A stretch of DNA of 64,000 bases. It comes from Falsiruegeria mediterranea M17. Lineage in GTDB: Bacteria; Pseudomonadota; Alphaproteobacteria; Rhodobacterales; Rhodobacteraceae. Each line of letters opens with the position of its first letter. The first letter of the stretch is position 1. The notes below the pieces were generated by a model. It was not told where the DNA came from, ran no database searches, and worked only from the letters and a program-made list of their open reading frames with translations. Positions 1-8,802 of the stretch are shown here, piece after piece. The position numbers and the translations under genes were made by a program. The DNA lies in the NCBI RefSeq assembly GCF_900302455.1, contig NZ_ONZG01000004.1, positions 1 to 64,000 of the forward strand, read 5' to 3'.

Positions 1-240
1 GAGAACTCGTAAAACAGTGCCGCCTGCGCTTCCTGCTTGGGTCCCATCATCGCCAATCCTCCCAATCAATAAGAGAATTGAATCAGCAGATCATGCCTCG
101 ATCAAGTATCAGTTTTTCAACAAAATCGGCTCTCAACGGTCATTCGCCGCGCAATGCATCAATGACCGCAATGCGGAGAACCAGCCGTTCGCTGCGCACA
201 CCTTGGATGTCTCAGTTGCGGACAAAGTGAGCCTTCGCTG

Positions 241-249
241 CGTTTGGTC
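241..249. repeat. Target-site duplication, left copy
   Basis: CGTTTGGTC directly abuts the left end of the IS256-type element and is repeated exactly at its right end. Removing the element and one copy would restore an uninterrupted stretch, so the insertion site is preserved. Confidence 0.75.
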
Positions 250-1577
250 GATAGTGTCCCACGACGTGGTGTATGAACGCCGACCTTCGGTAAGGCCCGG
301 ATCTGATCAGGACGCTACTGCTGGCAACCTGACGTTGGGATTGTCGTTCACGCGCGCGAGGGTTTCAAGGCTCATGTATCGGCGCGCGACCGTCCATTCG
401 TCGTTAGTCTCCAGCATGATCGCCCCGACGAGCCGGATGATGGCGTCATCGTTGGGGAAGATGCCGACGACGTCGGTGCGCCGCTTGATCTCCCGGTTCA
501 CGCGTTCCAGCGGGTTCGTCGAGGCGATCTGGGTCCAATGCTCGCGCGGGAAGTCCATGTAGGCAAGGACGTCGTCGCGCGAGGTGTCCATGAAGGTTCC
601 GAGCTTGTCCTGTTTTTCGCGCAGCGCATCGGCGACGGTATCCCACTGGGCTTCGGCCTCGGCCTTGCTCTCCTGGGCGAAGATCGTCTTGAGCATCGCC
701 GCCACTGCCGTGCGCTGCTTGGCCGGAGCATGCGCGAGGGCGTTGCGCATCCAGTGAACCCGACAGCGCTGGTGGGTCGCGTTGAAGACCCGGCGTGCGG
801 CCGCGCGCAGCCCTTTGTGATCATCGGCGACGACGAGCTGCACGCCACGCAGACCGCGATCGGCCAGAGACCGCAGGAAGTCGGTCCAGAACGTCTCAGC
901 CTCGGACGGACCGGTGGCGATGCCCAGAACCTCGCGCTTGCCATCCTCGTTGACTGCAACAGCCACTATCACGGCACGGCTCACAATCCGGCCACCATCG
1001 CGCACCTTCACGTAGGTCGCATCGAGCCAGAGATAGGGCCACGCGCCCTCCAACGGCCGCGACAGGAACGCATTCACGCGCTCGTCGATCTCGGCGCGGA
1101 GCCGACTGACCTGGCTTTTGGACATGCCGCCCGCTCCCATGACCTTGACCAGATCATCCACCGAACGTGTCGAGATGCCCTGAACATAGGCCTCCTGGAT
1201 CACGGCCATCAGCGCTTTTTCGGCCGTCCGCCGGGGTTCGAGAAAGCTGGGGAAATAGCTGCCCTTGCGCAACTTCGGGATCTCCAGCGGGATCCGCCCC
1301 GCCCGGGTGTCCCAGTCCCGCGTACGATATCCGTTTCGCTGAACCTCCCGCAAATGCCAGCATCTCGCGCACAAGATCGCCATCAGCCTGCTGTTCAACC
1401 AGCTCAAGCAGTGCCATTCTCTCATCGGTCATCGTCATCTCCGTCGTTGGTTTCGAGTGTTGCAACCCGAACCTTTGCCGAAGATCGACGGTGGCCGCCA
1501 GCGTCACCACCGGCCGCGCGCTGCGCTACGCCGGGGGCTCCGCGCGCGGCCTCTTACACCACTTCAGGGAACACAGC
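250..1577 (-). mobile_element. IS256-family insertion sequence, defective
   Basis: The element has imperfect terminal inverted repeats. The left end (about 250-276) and the complement of the right end (about 1551-1577) share GTGGTGTA and similar flanking bases. The 9-mer CGTTTGGTC occurs immediately outside both ends (241-249 and 1578-1586), matching the 8-9 bp target duplication of this family. The only gene is a transposase on the minus strand. Its reading frame is broken by an internal deletion, so this copy could move only with help from another copy. The exact outer base of each end is uncertain by 1-2 nt. Confidence 0.85.
307..1438 (-). pseudogene. IS256-family transposase, internally deleted
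   Basis: The N-terminus beginning [16 protein letters not shown] (start 1438) is in a different frame from the body of the protein. The body resumes at [13 protein letters not shown], and the junction lies near 1345-1352. Compared with intact family members, roughly 30 residues between the N-terminal helix and the QRNGYR motif are missing, with a shift of frame. The remaining 330-odd residues keep the DDE nuclease: Asp in LWLDATYVK, Asp in VVADDHKG and Glu in [14 protein letters not shown] downstream start could give a protein with an intact catalytic domain, but it would lack the N-terminal DNA-binding part. It is probably inactive. Confidence 0.85.
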
Positions 1578-1586
1578 CGTTTGGTC
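1578..1586. repeat. Target-site duplication, right copy
   Basis: This is the second copy of CGTTTGGTC, directly after the right end of the IS256-type element. The two copies indicate simple transposition with no later rearrangement of the flanks. Confidence 0.75.
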
Positions 1587-2123
1587 CAACGACCGCTTCA
1601 TCCGCAGGAATTCAATTTTCGCGTCCGAGCAGCAACTGTTCGACCTCTTCGATACAAATTGATCTCCCACACCCTACGCTAGGCGCATGAGACTTGGAGA
1701 TCACTCTCAGGCTTCCGCAAGGAAAACGGCGGCATGCGCGAAGGACGGGTTTTGGCGCGCTTTAGGTCCGCCACGACCGCGCCAAGCTAGCGCTTCTGCC
1801 AGCGCCAAACAGTAGGCTTCAAGGTCTTCGCTCGCAGCATGACTTCCTAGGTCTCATGACCGTCTGCCGTCGCAACACCAGCACGGCCCGCCAGGCGAAC
1901 TCAAGCAGGGTATATCAGTCAGTGAACGAAGCCCGAAGCGCAACTCGCTCGCCAGGGTACAGATCCAGGCTGGTGTCAACGCCCTTTGTCTGCCGAAACT
2001 TGGATTTCGGTCCGCGGGTGGGAACCGCTTTCCCAGTGCGGAACACTGGCTCCCAGACCCGCCATGCGATAAGGCTGAGTCCACATGACGCTTTTCGAGC
2101 AGTTCAAGGAGGTTCACGAGCAT
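1587..2123. other. Intergenic stretch, no supported gene
   Basis: No reading frame here has convincing coding character or a plausible ribosome site. It contains GTCCAACGACCGCTT at 1584-1598, which recurs in the gap at 26.2 kb. GC falls sharply towards the AT-rich gene that follows. Confidence 0.5.
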
Positions 2124-2753
2124 ATGAGAAGTGCTATTAGAATTGGCATCATACCGCAGCCAGCGCTCCCGAAACTACTTGAGCCCATGATTGAGGCCAT
2201 ATTCCGAGAGCAGTTCAGGAAGCTGTGCTCGCTTCTTGGAGAGAAAAACTTAACACTCATCAGCTCGATAGATGACAAGTTCAGTGAAGCAGCCTGTATC
2301 TCCGCAATTGAAGAGGGAATGAAGCTTGAACTTCAACCCCTCAAGGCACTGGAGCACACCAAGGAAAAAGACGCCGAAATTTCCAAAAAAATTCACTCCA
2401 TTCTCAAAAAACAGGTGAGCACACTGACAATAGAAAATCGAATAGAGGAGACCGAAGTTATAGAGATTTCCGATATAATTATAATTGGATTCGATGAAAC
2501 CGACACTTCTCAATCGCAAAGATTTGATCGCACTAAGAAAACTCTCTTTGGATTTGAAGCAGCTTGTCAACCTACTGATAAGTTATGCATTGAGTTAAAT
2601 GTACCACAGCAATGGACACCGGACGCAGACGGCAACGTATATTTCGAGTACATCACGCGAGTTCCTGGGAGCTTGAAGATGCGATCCACAGTCGAGATCC
2701 CAGAAAAATTGGTCCAAAAATGGAAATTTGACATCTCCGGGATCCAACACTAG
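2124..2753 (+). CDS. Hypothetical protein, AT-rich gene
   Basis: The family is not recognised. The start at 2124 follows a strong AAGGAGG (2106-2112); an in-frame ATG at 2085 would add 13 residues but has a weaker ribosome site. The product is about 209 residues. The first two thirds look helical and charged, with a Lys/Glu-rich stretch around KEKDAEISKKIH, and the C-terminal third looks like beta structure (FEAACQPTDKLCIELNVPQQW). There is no signal peptide or membrane segment. Base composition is clearly more AT-rich than the neighbours, which suggests horizontal acquisition. It points towards the pentapeptide-channel gene and shares no operon with it. Confidence 0.6.
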   Translation: MRSAIRIGIIPQPALPKLLEPMIEAIFREQFRKLCSLLGEKNLTLISSIDDKFSEAACISAIEEGMKLELQPLKALEHTKEKDAEISKKIHSILKKQVSTLTIENRIEETEVIEISDIIIIGFDETDTSQSQRFDRTKKTLFGFEAACQPTDKLCIELNVPQQWTPDADGNVYFEYITRVPGSLKMRSTVEIPEKLVQKWKFDISGIQH

Positions 2754-2875
2754 GGACGGAAGTTAGGTAACGCTGGTAATTTCGCTGAGCTCAAAAGAAA
2801 AAATTCAAAGAGTATCCGCTTATCTATTTCAGCAGTGGATTACCAGAGCCCCCAAAGGGCTACCAATTTCTTAGT

Positions 2876-3910
2876 CTAGCTTCGCCGGGCAATAGTATTT
2901 GCGATAATGGAAAGAAGCAGACCGAGAGTAAAATAGCCTAGTACAACCTCACTAATGACGAGAATTTCTCCATAGACGTTTTCAGCTGTTACATCGCCAT
3001 ATCCCAGCGTCGTATATGTAACCAACGAGACGTAGAAGGGTGTAAACCAGCTTTGCGCCGAGTTGGAATAATCCATCATTCCCCACCCTAGCCACATATC
3101 AAACGAATAAATGATCCCGTACAGCGTTGCGAGAAATAGCGCGTAAGCTCCCACTTTTAGAAGGCTGCGGCCGTGATCAAATAGTCCCCAAGCCTTGAAC
3201 AAAATTTGCTCAGCCGACTTCGCAAAACTGGCAGGCATATTTGAAATAGATGCTTCCAAGGTGTCTATGTAGTCCTGATCCCTAGCATCTCGTACAAAAA
3301 GCGCGTTGCCGTAAACAGAGTCTATGCCGCGAATTCCAAGGTAGCGGCCGCTCATATCTTTTAAATTGCCGTAGACGACACCGGTCACATTGGCCCCTTC
3401 AACCCTTGCTGTGCAGAGTGATGCCCGCGAGATATTGGCGTTCACCAGGCAGGTATCACGAAGGTCGGCGTTTGTTAGGTTTGCTTCACGGAGGTCAGCG
3501 CCAGTCAGATCTGCCCCGGCAAAATTTGCTCCGCGCAGATCCGCGCCAGAAAGATCAGCCTCTGTCAAGTCGGCGTTCTGAAGGTTTGCCGTAGTGAGTG
3601 TAGTACCGGTCAGACTAGCCTTGTATAGTCCAGCATGAGACAGGTCCGCCCCTGAAAGCTCCGCGCGATCCATCTTGGCGTGCTTCAAGTTTGCAGATGA
3701 CAGCTGGGCTTCGAAAAGGTCGGTGCCGGTGAGATCAAATCCTGAAAGGTTGCGTTCCGATAGGTCCGCCTCGGAAAGGTCGGCCTCGGCGAAGACCGCC
3801 GAAGTATCAGGGTAACTTGAGAGGAAAAGCTCCCAGTCCGTCACTTCACCGTTAAGTGCCTGTAATGCCTCATCAAGCCCCGGAGCCTGTTTACCAGCCA
3901 TTTCTTTCAA
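2876..3910 (-). CDS. Pentapeptide-repeat protein with C-terminal K+-type ion channel
   Basis: Residues about 40-180 are tandem pentapeptide repeats of the A(D/N)LxxA type (EADLSEADLSERNLSG, SGADLRGANFAG), which fold as a right-handed beta helix. A two-helix channel follows: TM1 about 251-269, pore helix and selectivity filter TLGYGD at 301-306, and TM2 about 313-337. The filter is that of K+ channels of the Ion_trans_2 type. The start is TTG at 3910 behind GAGGGA; ATG at 3901 is an alternative. It lies only 19 nt downstream of the hybrid kinase on the same strand, so it is probably the last gene of that transcript and may be an ion-flux output. Function is inferred from domains only. Confidence 0.85.
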   Translation of the reverse strand: MKEMAGKQAPGLDEALQALNGEVTDWELFLSSYPDTSAVFAEADLSEADLSERNLSGFDLTGTDLFEAQLSSANLKHAKMDRAELSGADLSHAGLYKASLTGTTLTTANLQNADLTEADLSGADLRGANFAGADLTGADLREANLTNADLRDTCLVNANISRASLCTARVEGANVTGVVYGNLKDMSGRYLGIRGIDSVYGNALFVRDARDQDYIDTLEASISNMPASFAKSAEQILFKAWGLFDHGRSLLKVGAYALFLATLYGIIYSFDMWLGWGMMDYSNSAQSWFTPFYVSLVTYTTLGYGDVTAENVYGEILVISEVVLGYFTLGLLLSIIANTIARRS

Positions 3911-3929
3911 ATCAAGAATCCCTCACGCT

Positions 3930-6900
3930 CTACCGATGAACCAGCGAGCGTATTTCTTCCAAAACGCCCTCCACATCTCCGCCAGACTTTTGCACGACAT
4001 CGCTAACACTGGTCTGAAGGCGCTTGCGGTCTTCGGTGTTCAGTTCCATCGCTGTAACAATAATTATTGGAGTGTTGGCTGATGGATGGTCGCTCGATCT
4101 GAGCCTTTCCAGAAACGCAAAACCGTCCATCACTGGCATCATGAGATCAAGAAGGATTAGTTCGAATTCATGCTGTTCTGTTTTCCCAAGCGCAATCTTT
4201 CCGTTCTCCGCTTCATCGACCTCCCAGCCGTCGCCTTGAAGCGTGCGCACCATGGTTTCGCGCGCAGCCGGATCATCTTCAACGACAAGTGCCGTCTTTT
4301 GACCGCCTGACGCATACTTTTTGACAAGGCCCGATAGCTTGCCTCGGTCAACCGGTTTTTGAAGAGATTCGACGGCGCCAAGCGAATAGCTCATGGCCTT
4401 GTCTCCAACCATAGAAATCATGACAACGGGAATATCTTTCAGTTTATTGTCAGCCTTTAGTCGGCGGAGGACTGTCCAGCCGTCCATTCCGGGCATCATC
4501 ACATCCAGTGTTATGAGGGCAGGCAAATGTTCCGTGGCGAGTGCCAGACCTTCAACTCCGGATTTGGCCAATATCACCGAACAGCCCTCCGCTTCCAGAC
4601 GCTTCTTCAGAAGCTCCCGGGCCGAAGCCTCATCATCAATGACGAGGACCGATTTTTGAGTAGAGGTATCCTTGATTGGCGCAGCTGACGTGGGTGTCGC
4701 ATCCTCGTCCGATAAAGAGGGCTCCGACGTGGAGCCCGAAATGCGCGCTTCCTCTTCAAGCCCTTCATGCTTCTTGTGAGCTTTCTTTGGCAATGTGACG
4801 ATAAAACTTGAACCCTGCCCAACAGTACTTTCGAGGTGGATGCTTCCACCCATCATTTCGCAGAATCTCTTAACGAGGGCGAGCCCTAGGCCGGTTCCAC
4901 CATAATCGCGTGTGGTAGATTCATCCGCTTGAGAGAATTCGGCGAATACATGCTCAATCTTGTCTTCAGGGATGCCGATCCCGGTATCGGTGACAGCAAA
5001 CTGAATTGCGGGTTCATTTGATATGGAGGCCGCATTGGCAGAAAGAGTAATCTTTCCTTCCTTGGTGAACTTCGCCGCGTTGGAGATTAAATTGAAAAGA
5101 ATCTGGCGGACTTTCGTTACATCGCTGTGCATGGAGCCTAGTTGGTGATCGACATCCAGAACGAGCTCATTAGCGTTCTTTTCGATTAGGCTAAGTGCTG
5201 TGCTAGCAACTTCTTCTGCAATGTCCTCGACGGCGAAGTCTTCAAGGAACAGATCCATTTTTCCAGCTTCGACCTTCGAGAGGTCCAGCACGTCGTTAAT
5301 TAGGGACAGAAGATGCTTACCAGCATTGGTAATCTTGTTCAGATCCCCGAGCATGTCTTCCAGCCCGTCATCTTCAGCATCCTCCGCCAACATCTCTGAG
5401 TATCCAATGATCGCGTTCATCGGTGTGCGAAGTTCATGGCTCATATTTGCAAGGAATGCGCTCTTTGCTTCATTCGCCCGTTCAGCCTGCTCGCGCGCCT
5501 GCTCGGCTTGTCGTTCCAGTTCCAAGCGTTCCGTTATGTCCTCGACGAGCCCGATATAGAAGATTTCATCTCCGACTTGAACTTCCTCAACCCGCGCCTC
5601 CAGTTTGAATACCGATCCATCTTTTCGAACGGCGTTGACGATCCGACTTTGACCAACGACCGTTGACGACGCACCTTGAATACGGCGTTCAAGATAAAGG
5701 TCGTGCTCAACGGCGACGTGTGTTTCCATCAAGATCTTGATGTTCTTTCCAAGAACGTCTGACGCGTAGTAACCAAAAATTTGCTCAGCAGCTGAGCTGA
5801 ATGTCTCAATTGTTCCCTTTCTGTCAATCGAAAGGATACCAATGGGACTCGCTTCAATAATCTTCGATATTCTCTGCTCACTAAACGCGAGATCGCCTTG
5901 AATCTTCTTTAGGTTTTCGTTCTGTGCAACGAGCTCAGCTTCGTTCCGCTTGATCGTTGTGATATCGGTAACGACCCCGACGAGTCCTCCTCCGCTGATT
6001 GGCGTTGTTCTAATCTCAATCGTCCGGCCGGCCGTTGTATTGAGGACAGTGTTTGATGAGTGGCCCTCAGTGAGAGCTTCCAAACGAGCCCGGATTAGCT
6101 GTTCAGTATCGCCAAGCCCATAGTCACCGTTTTCTGCGTGCCAACGGATGACCTCTTCTTCTGGCTGCCCCGGTTCGACCAGCCGTGGTGGCAGAGCAAG
6201 CATCTCGGTGTAGCGCTCATTTACCAGGACGTAATTCATGTCGGCATCGAGCATGTAGATGCCGTTCGACATCTTCGACAACGCAAGCTGAAGCTGAGCC
6301 GATGCCTCGTTTAGTTCGGTCGTCCGTGCAGCCACGGTTGTTTCCAACATCGACTTTTGGTTTTCAACTTCCTCAAGCGAATGAACGATCGATAGGCGTA
6401 AGGCTTCGAAATTCTGCGCAAGCTCGCCAATCTCGTCGCTTGTCTGCACCTTGATCGGCTCATCCAATTCACCAGCAGTTAGTTTCGCTGCGCTGCCAGA
6501 CAGCAGTCTAAGAGGTCGCGTAAGCGAAATTGAAAAGAGGTATGACGCGTAAATTGCGATCGCAAGAACTATGGAGGCGACCAAGATCAGTCGGTCGATC
6601 AGTTGATCTGCATCGCGCAGGGCTTCTTCGCGGTCGATCTCGCTCATGATGACCCAGTCTAGCCCCGACAGCTCAAGCGGGCGATATGAGGACAAGACTT
6701 CGACATTTCTGTAGTCGGGGAAGATCTCTGTTCCTGTGCGTCCTGAGAGAGCTGCCTGCGTTCCAATGGTGTCGACCTCTTGCAAGCCAACGGAACTGTT
6801 CGTCCGTTCGATCTGGTCTATGATGGAGCTTGGGAGGCCAACTTCACCGACCAATTTCAGATACTCTTCACGATCTTCGATCAGGAAGCGGGACTGATTG

Positions 6901-7847
6901 CGCAACAGCTTGTCGCGGCCGACGATATAGGCTTCGCCGGAATCACCCAACCCAACGTCGCTCCATGATTGGTTGGAGGTCATGATCGCGTTGATCCCGC
7001 TCAGAGGAAGTTGCACGGCAAGGACCCCAATCGGATTTGGTCCATCATACACGGGCAAGGCGGCAAATGCGGCTGGTGCGTTGAATGAAGGGATATAGGG
7101 TTCGAAGTCGGCGAAAATGACCTGATCTGGATTTGCAGCCAAGGCAGTCGTGACTGCCCGGGCGAGGTTTGTGTTTGAATGCGGGCCATCGAATACGCTG
7201 GTTCCGAAATCAATTTCCCGCTCAACGGAGTAAACGATGCGTCCATCGTTAGGTTCGATTAGAAATACATCATAAAAACCGAAGCGATCTTGAAATTCCC
7301 TCAGTGACTGTTCCAGCTCTGAAACGGCTGCCCCATATTGTGTCTCGAACTGAACTTGATTCACTAGTTGAGGATCAAAAATGTATCGATTTTGAAGAAA
7401 GATCGTCAGGGGATCCTGTGGCAACAAGCCTTCAATGATGGCGTCGTCGGCGCGGGTTCCTGTTTCCGCCTCATACCGTGCACGAAAGTCCTCAAGATAG
7501 AATTGATCTAGAGCATCCTGATACTCTGGCGTCACAAGATCTTCGGAGGCTTGCAGATAAACGATCCCTCGCCGAAGTTGTTGAAGATTTTCTTTCAACG
7601 GTGCGCTTTCCGCAACAAACTTGAGCTCATTCTCGACTTGTGAGAAATAGCTTTCAATTTGCTGTGCCTTAAGTTCGCGAACGGCTGTCAGTCTTTCGAA
7701 CGCCGCACGCTTCAGGGCTTCGTTTGACGAGTATCCAGCCAAGACGGCCGCGATACAGACAGCAGCCATCGATATGACGATGCTAATTGCCGCCAGCTTG
7801 GTTCCGATCGTCAATCCCAGTTTTGGGGTTTGCCTTTCAGTCGTCAT
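3930..7847 (-). CDS. Hybrid sensor histidine kinase (Cache-HAMP-PAS-PAS-HisKA-HATPase-REC-REC)
   Basis: This is a membrane kinase of 1305 residues. In order: TM1 about 14-38, a large periplasmic dCache-like sensor to about 415, TM2 about 419-441, HAMP, PAS (about 525-630), PAS (about 660-775), HisKA with phospho-His804 in MSHELRTPMN, HATPase (N and G boxes NAAKFT, DTGIGI, GGTGLGL), and two receivers with phospho-Asp about 1115 (LDVMMPGMDG) and about 1234 (LDLMMPVMDG). The chosen start (7847) has GAAGGGA upstream; ATG at 7880 overlaps the preceding gene. It lies next to an exported P-box protein and two ammonium transporters, so it may sense a nitrogen compound directly or through them. That link is inference. 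Confidence 0.93.
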   Translation of the reverse strand: MTTERQTPKLGLTIGTKLAAISIVISMAAVCIAAVLAGYSSNEALKRAAFERLTAVRELKAQQIESYFSQVENELKFVAESAPLKENLQQLRRGIVYLQASEDLVTPEYQDALDQFYLEDFRARYEAETGTRADDAIIEGLLPQDPLTIFLQNRYIFDPQLVNQVQFETQYGAAVSELEQSLREFQDRFGFYDVFLIEPNDGRIVYSVEREIDFGTSVFDGPHSNTNLARAVTTALAANPDQVIFADFEPYIPSFNAPAAFAALPVYDGPNPIGVLAVQLPLSGINAIMTSNQSWSDVGLGDSGEAYIVGRDKLLRNQSRFLIEDREEYLKLVGEVGLPSSIIDQIERTNSSVGLQEVDTIGTQAALSGRTGTEIFPDYRNVEVLSSYRPLELSGLDWVIMSEIDREEALRDADQLIDRLILVASIVLAIAIYASYLFSISLTRPLRLLSGSAAKLTAGELDEPIKVQTSDEIGELAQNFEALRLSIVHSLEEVENQKSMLETTVAARTTELNEASAQLQLALSKMSNGIYMLDADMNYVLVNERYTEMLALPPRLVEPGQPEEEVIRWHAENGDYGLGDTEQLIRARLEALTEGHSSNTVLNTTAGRTIEIRTTPISGGGLVGVVTDITTIKRNEAELVAQNENLKKIQGDLAFSEQRISKIIEASPIGILSIDRKGTIETFSSAAEQIFGYYASDVLGKNIKILMETHVAVEHDLYLERRIQGASSTVVGQSRIVNAVRKDGSVFKLEARVEEVQVGDEIFYIGLVEDITERLELERQAEQAREQAERANEAKSAFLANMSHELRTPMNAIIGYSEMLAEDAEDDGLEDMLGDLNKITNAGKHLLSLINDVLDLSKVEAGKMDLFLEDFAVEDIAEEVASTALSLIEKNANELVLDVDHQLGSMHSDVTKVRQILFNLISNAAKFTKEGKITLSANAASISNEPAIQFAVTDTGIGIPEDKIEHVFAEFSQADESTTRDYGGTGLGLALVKRFCEMMGGSIHLESTVGQGSSFIVTLPKKAHKKHEGLEEEARISGSTSEPSLSDEDATPTSAAPIKDTSTQKSVLVIDDEASARELLKKRLEAEGCSVILAKSGVEGLALATEHLPALITLDVMMPGMDGWTVLRRLKADNKLKDIPVVMISMVGDKAMSYSLGAVESLQKPVDRGKLSGLVKKYASGGQKTALVVEDDPAARETMVRTLQGDGWEVDEAENGKIALGKTEQHEFELILLDLMMPVMDGFAFLERLRSSDHPSANTPIIIVTAMELNTEDRKRLQTSVSDVVQKSGGDVEGVLEEIRSLVHR

Positions 7848-7860
7848 ATCTGGGTTCCCT

Positions 7861-8802
7861 TCATTCGGCGGCCTCTTCATAGAGCAGGACGACTTCGTTC
7901 ATTCTCGTGAGAAGTTCTTCTGCTCTTTCGTTGACATGCAGGATATCTTCTACGGACCCATCTTCTGTGATCCGCAGGGTCGTCGAGATACGCTCCCTAA
8001 GCGCCGCCCAGTCACCTTGAAGTGAGTTGAGACGTTCGATGATAGGCCGTGATTTTGAGTCCCGGAGCGCGCCTGGTGTCACGCGGTTCAGAATGTTTAA
8101 CGATATGTTGAACCTGTTCATGGTTCTGAAGAGTTCTTCGCGGGTGTCCCAAGAGGCCGACACGCTGCGAGACAGGCACAGCAGCAAAACCAGTCTTTGA
8201 GTAAACATTCGTTGTCGACCGGAGATATTAATGAGCATCTCCATCTGTTCGGATAGCTCTGCGCTTTTGTAGACCCTCTCGATCAGGTTGACTGCGGCAT
8301 CCATTTCCGCAAGCGCAGGACCGTTGAGGTCCGAAATCGCCTGAAGATGCTCTTGCTCGACGCGTCGGCCCTCGATCGCATCACGGATCGTCTGGCCATA
8401 CGGGGCGAAGGCATTGTTCGCTCGTGTCAGCGCACTCAAAACCGAGGCATTAGTTTCCGGCTCAAGTCCGAGCTCGTCGTCTCCGTCCTTCAACCCAGCT
8501 TCGGTTGTCTGATGCAGCGCCAGTGTCTCTGCAGCGGCCGCAAGAAGTGGGGCTGGATCGGGGTTTTGATAGGCAAGACAAACAAACTTTCCAGCTCGCT
8601 GGATCAGCATCCGCTGGCGGCCTGACAAGTTGATTCTGCGAGGCCCATCAGAATGCTCTGCTTGCGCGAGCAGATCCGTCGGATGTACCAAAAGCATCGA
8701 GGCAAAGGCCCCCCCGCCCTTGAGCAGCGCCCGGCGTTTGAAGAGCTTCGGGAAAGCCTCCATTCCACCGTATCCCGTTTTGTTGACAAAGTTCTTGTTC
8801 AT
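7861..8802 (-). CDS. Exported protein with two nitrate-sensor-like (PilJ/NarX P-box) motifs
   Basis: The product has 313 residues. The N-terminus has a Tat-like signal, KRRALLKGGGAFASMLL, so it is probably exported folded. Two repeated motifs, INLSGRQRMLIQR (about 57-69) and INISGRQRMFTQR (about 191-203), resemble the PilJ/NarX-type N-terminal sensor helix (PF13675), whose P-box binds nitrate in NarX and NarQ. Each motif heads a helical repeat of about 130 residues, which suggests two tandem four-helix bundles. There is no kinase or membrane anchor after the signal. It overlaps the ammonium transporter by ATGA and is followed closely by the hybrid kinase, so it could be a soluble periplasmic ligand-binding partner of that kinase. 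The ligand is unknown. Confidence 0.8.
   Translation of the reverse strand: MNKNFVNKTGYGGMEAFPKLFKRRALLKGGGAFASMLLVHPTDLLAQAEHSDGPRRINLSGRQRMLIQRAGKFVCLAYQNPDPAPLLAAAAETLALHQTTEAGLKDGDDELGLEPETNASVLSALTRANNAFAPYGQTIRDAIEGRRVEQEHLQAISDLNGPALAEMDAAVNLIERVYKSAELSEQMEMLINISGRQRMFTQRLVLLLCLSRSVSASWDTREELFRTMNRFNISLNILNRVTPGALRDSKSRPIIERLNSLQGDWAALRERISTTLRITEDGSVEDILHVNERAEELLTRMNEVVLLYEEAAE

Noticed and set aside
17-562. Open frame of 181 codons on the plus strand
   Set aside because: It overlaps the transposase on the other strand, has no recognisable protein or ribosome site, and includes the end of the insertion sequence.
538-1662. Open frame of 374 codons opposite the transposase
   Set aside because: It is the antisense shadow of the IS256 gene. 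High-GC codon structure opens the opposite frame.
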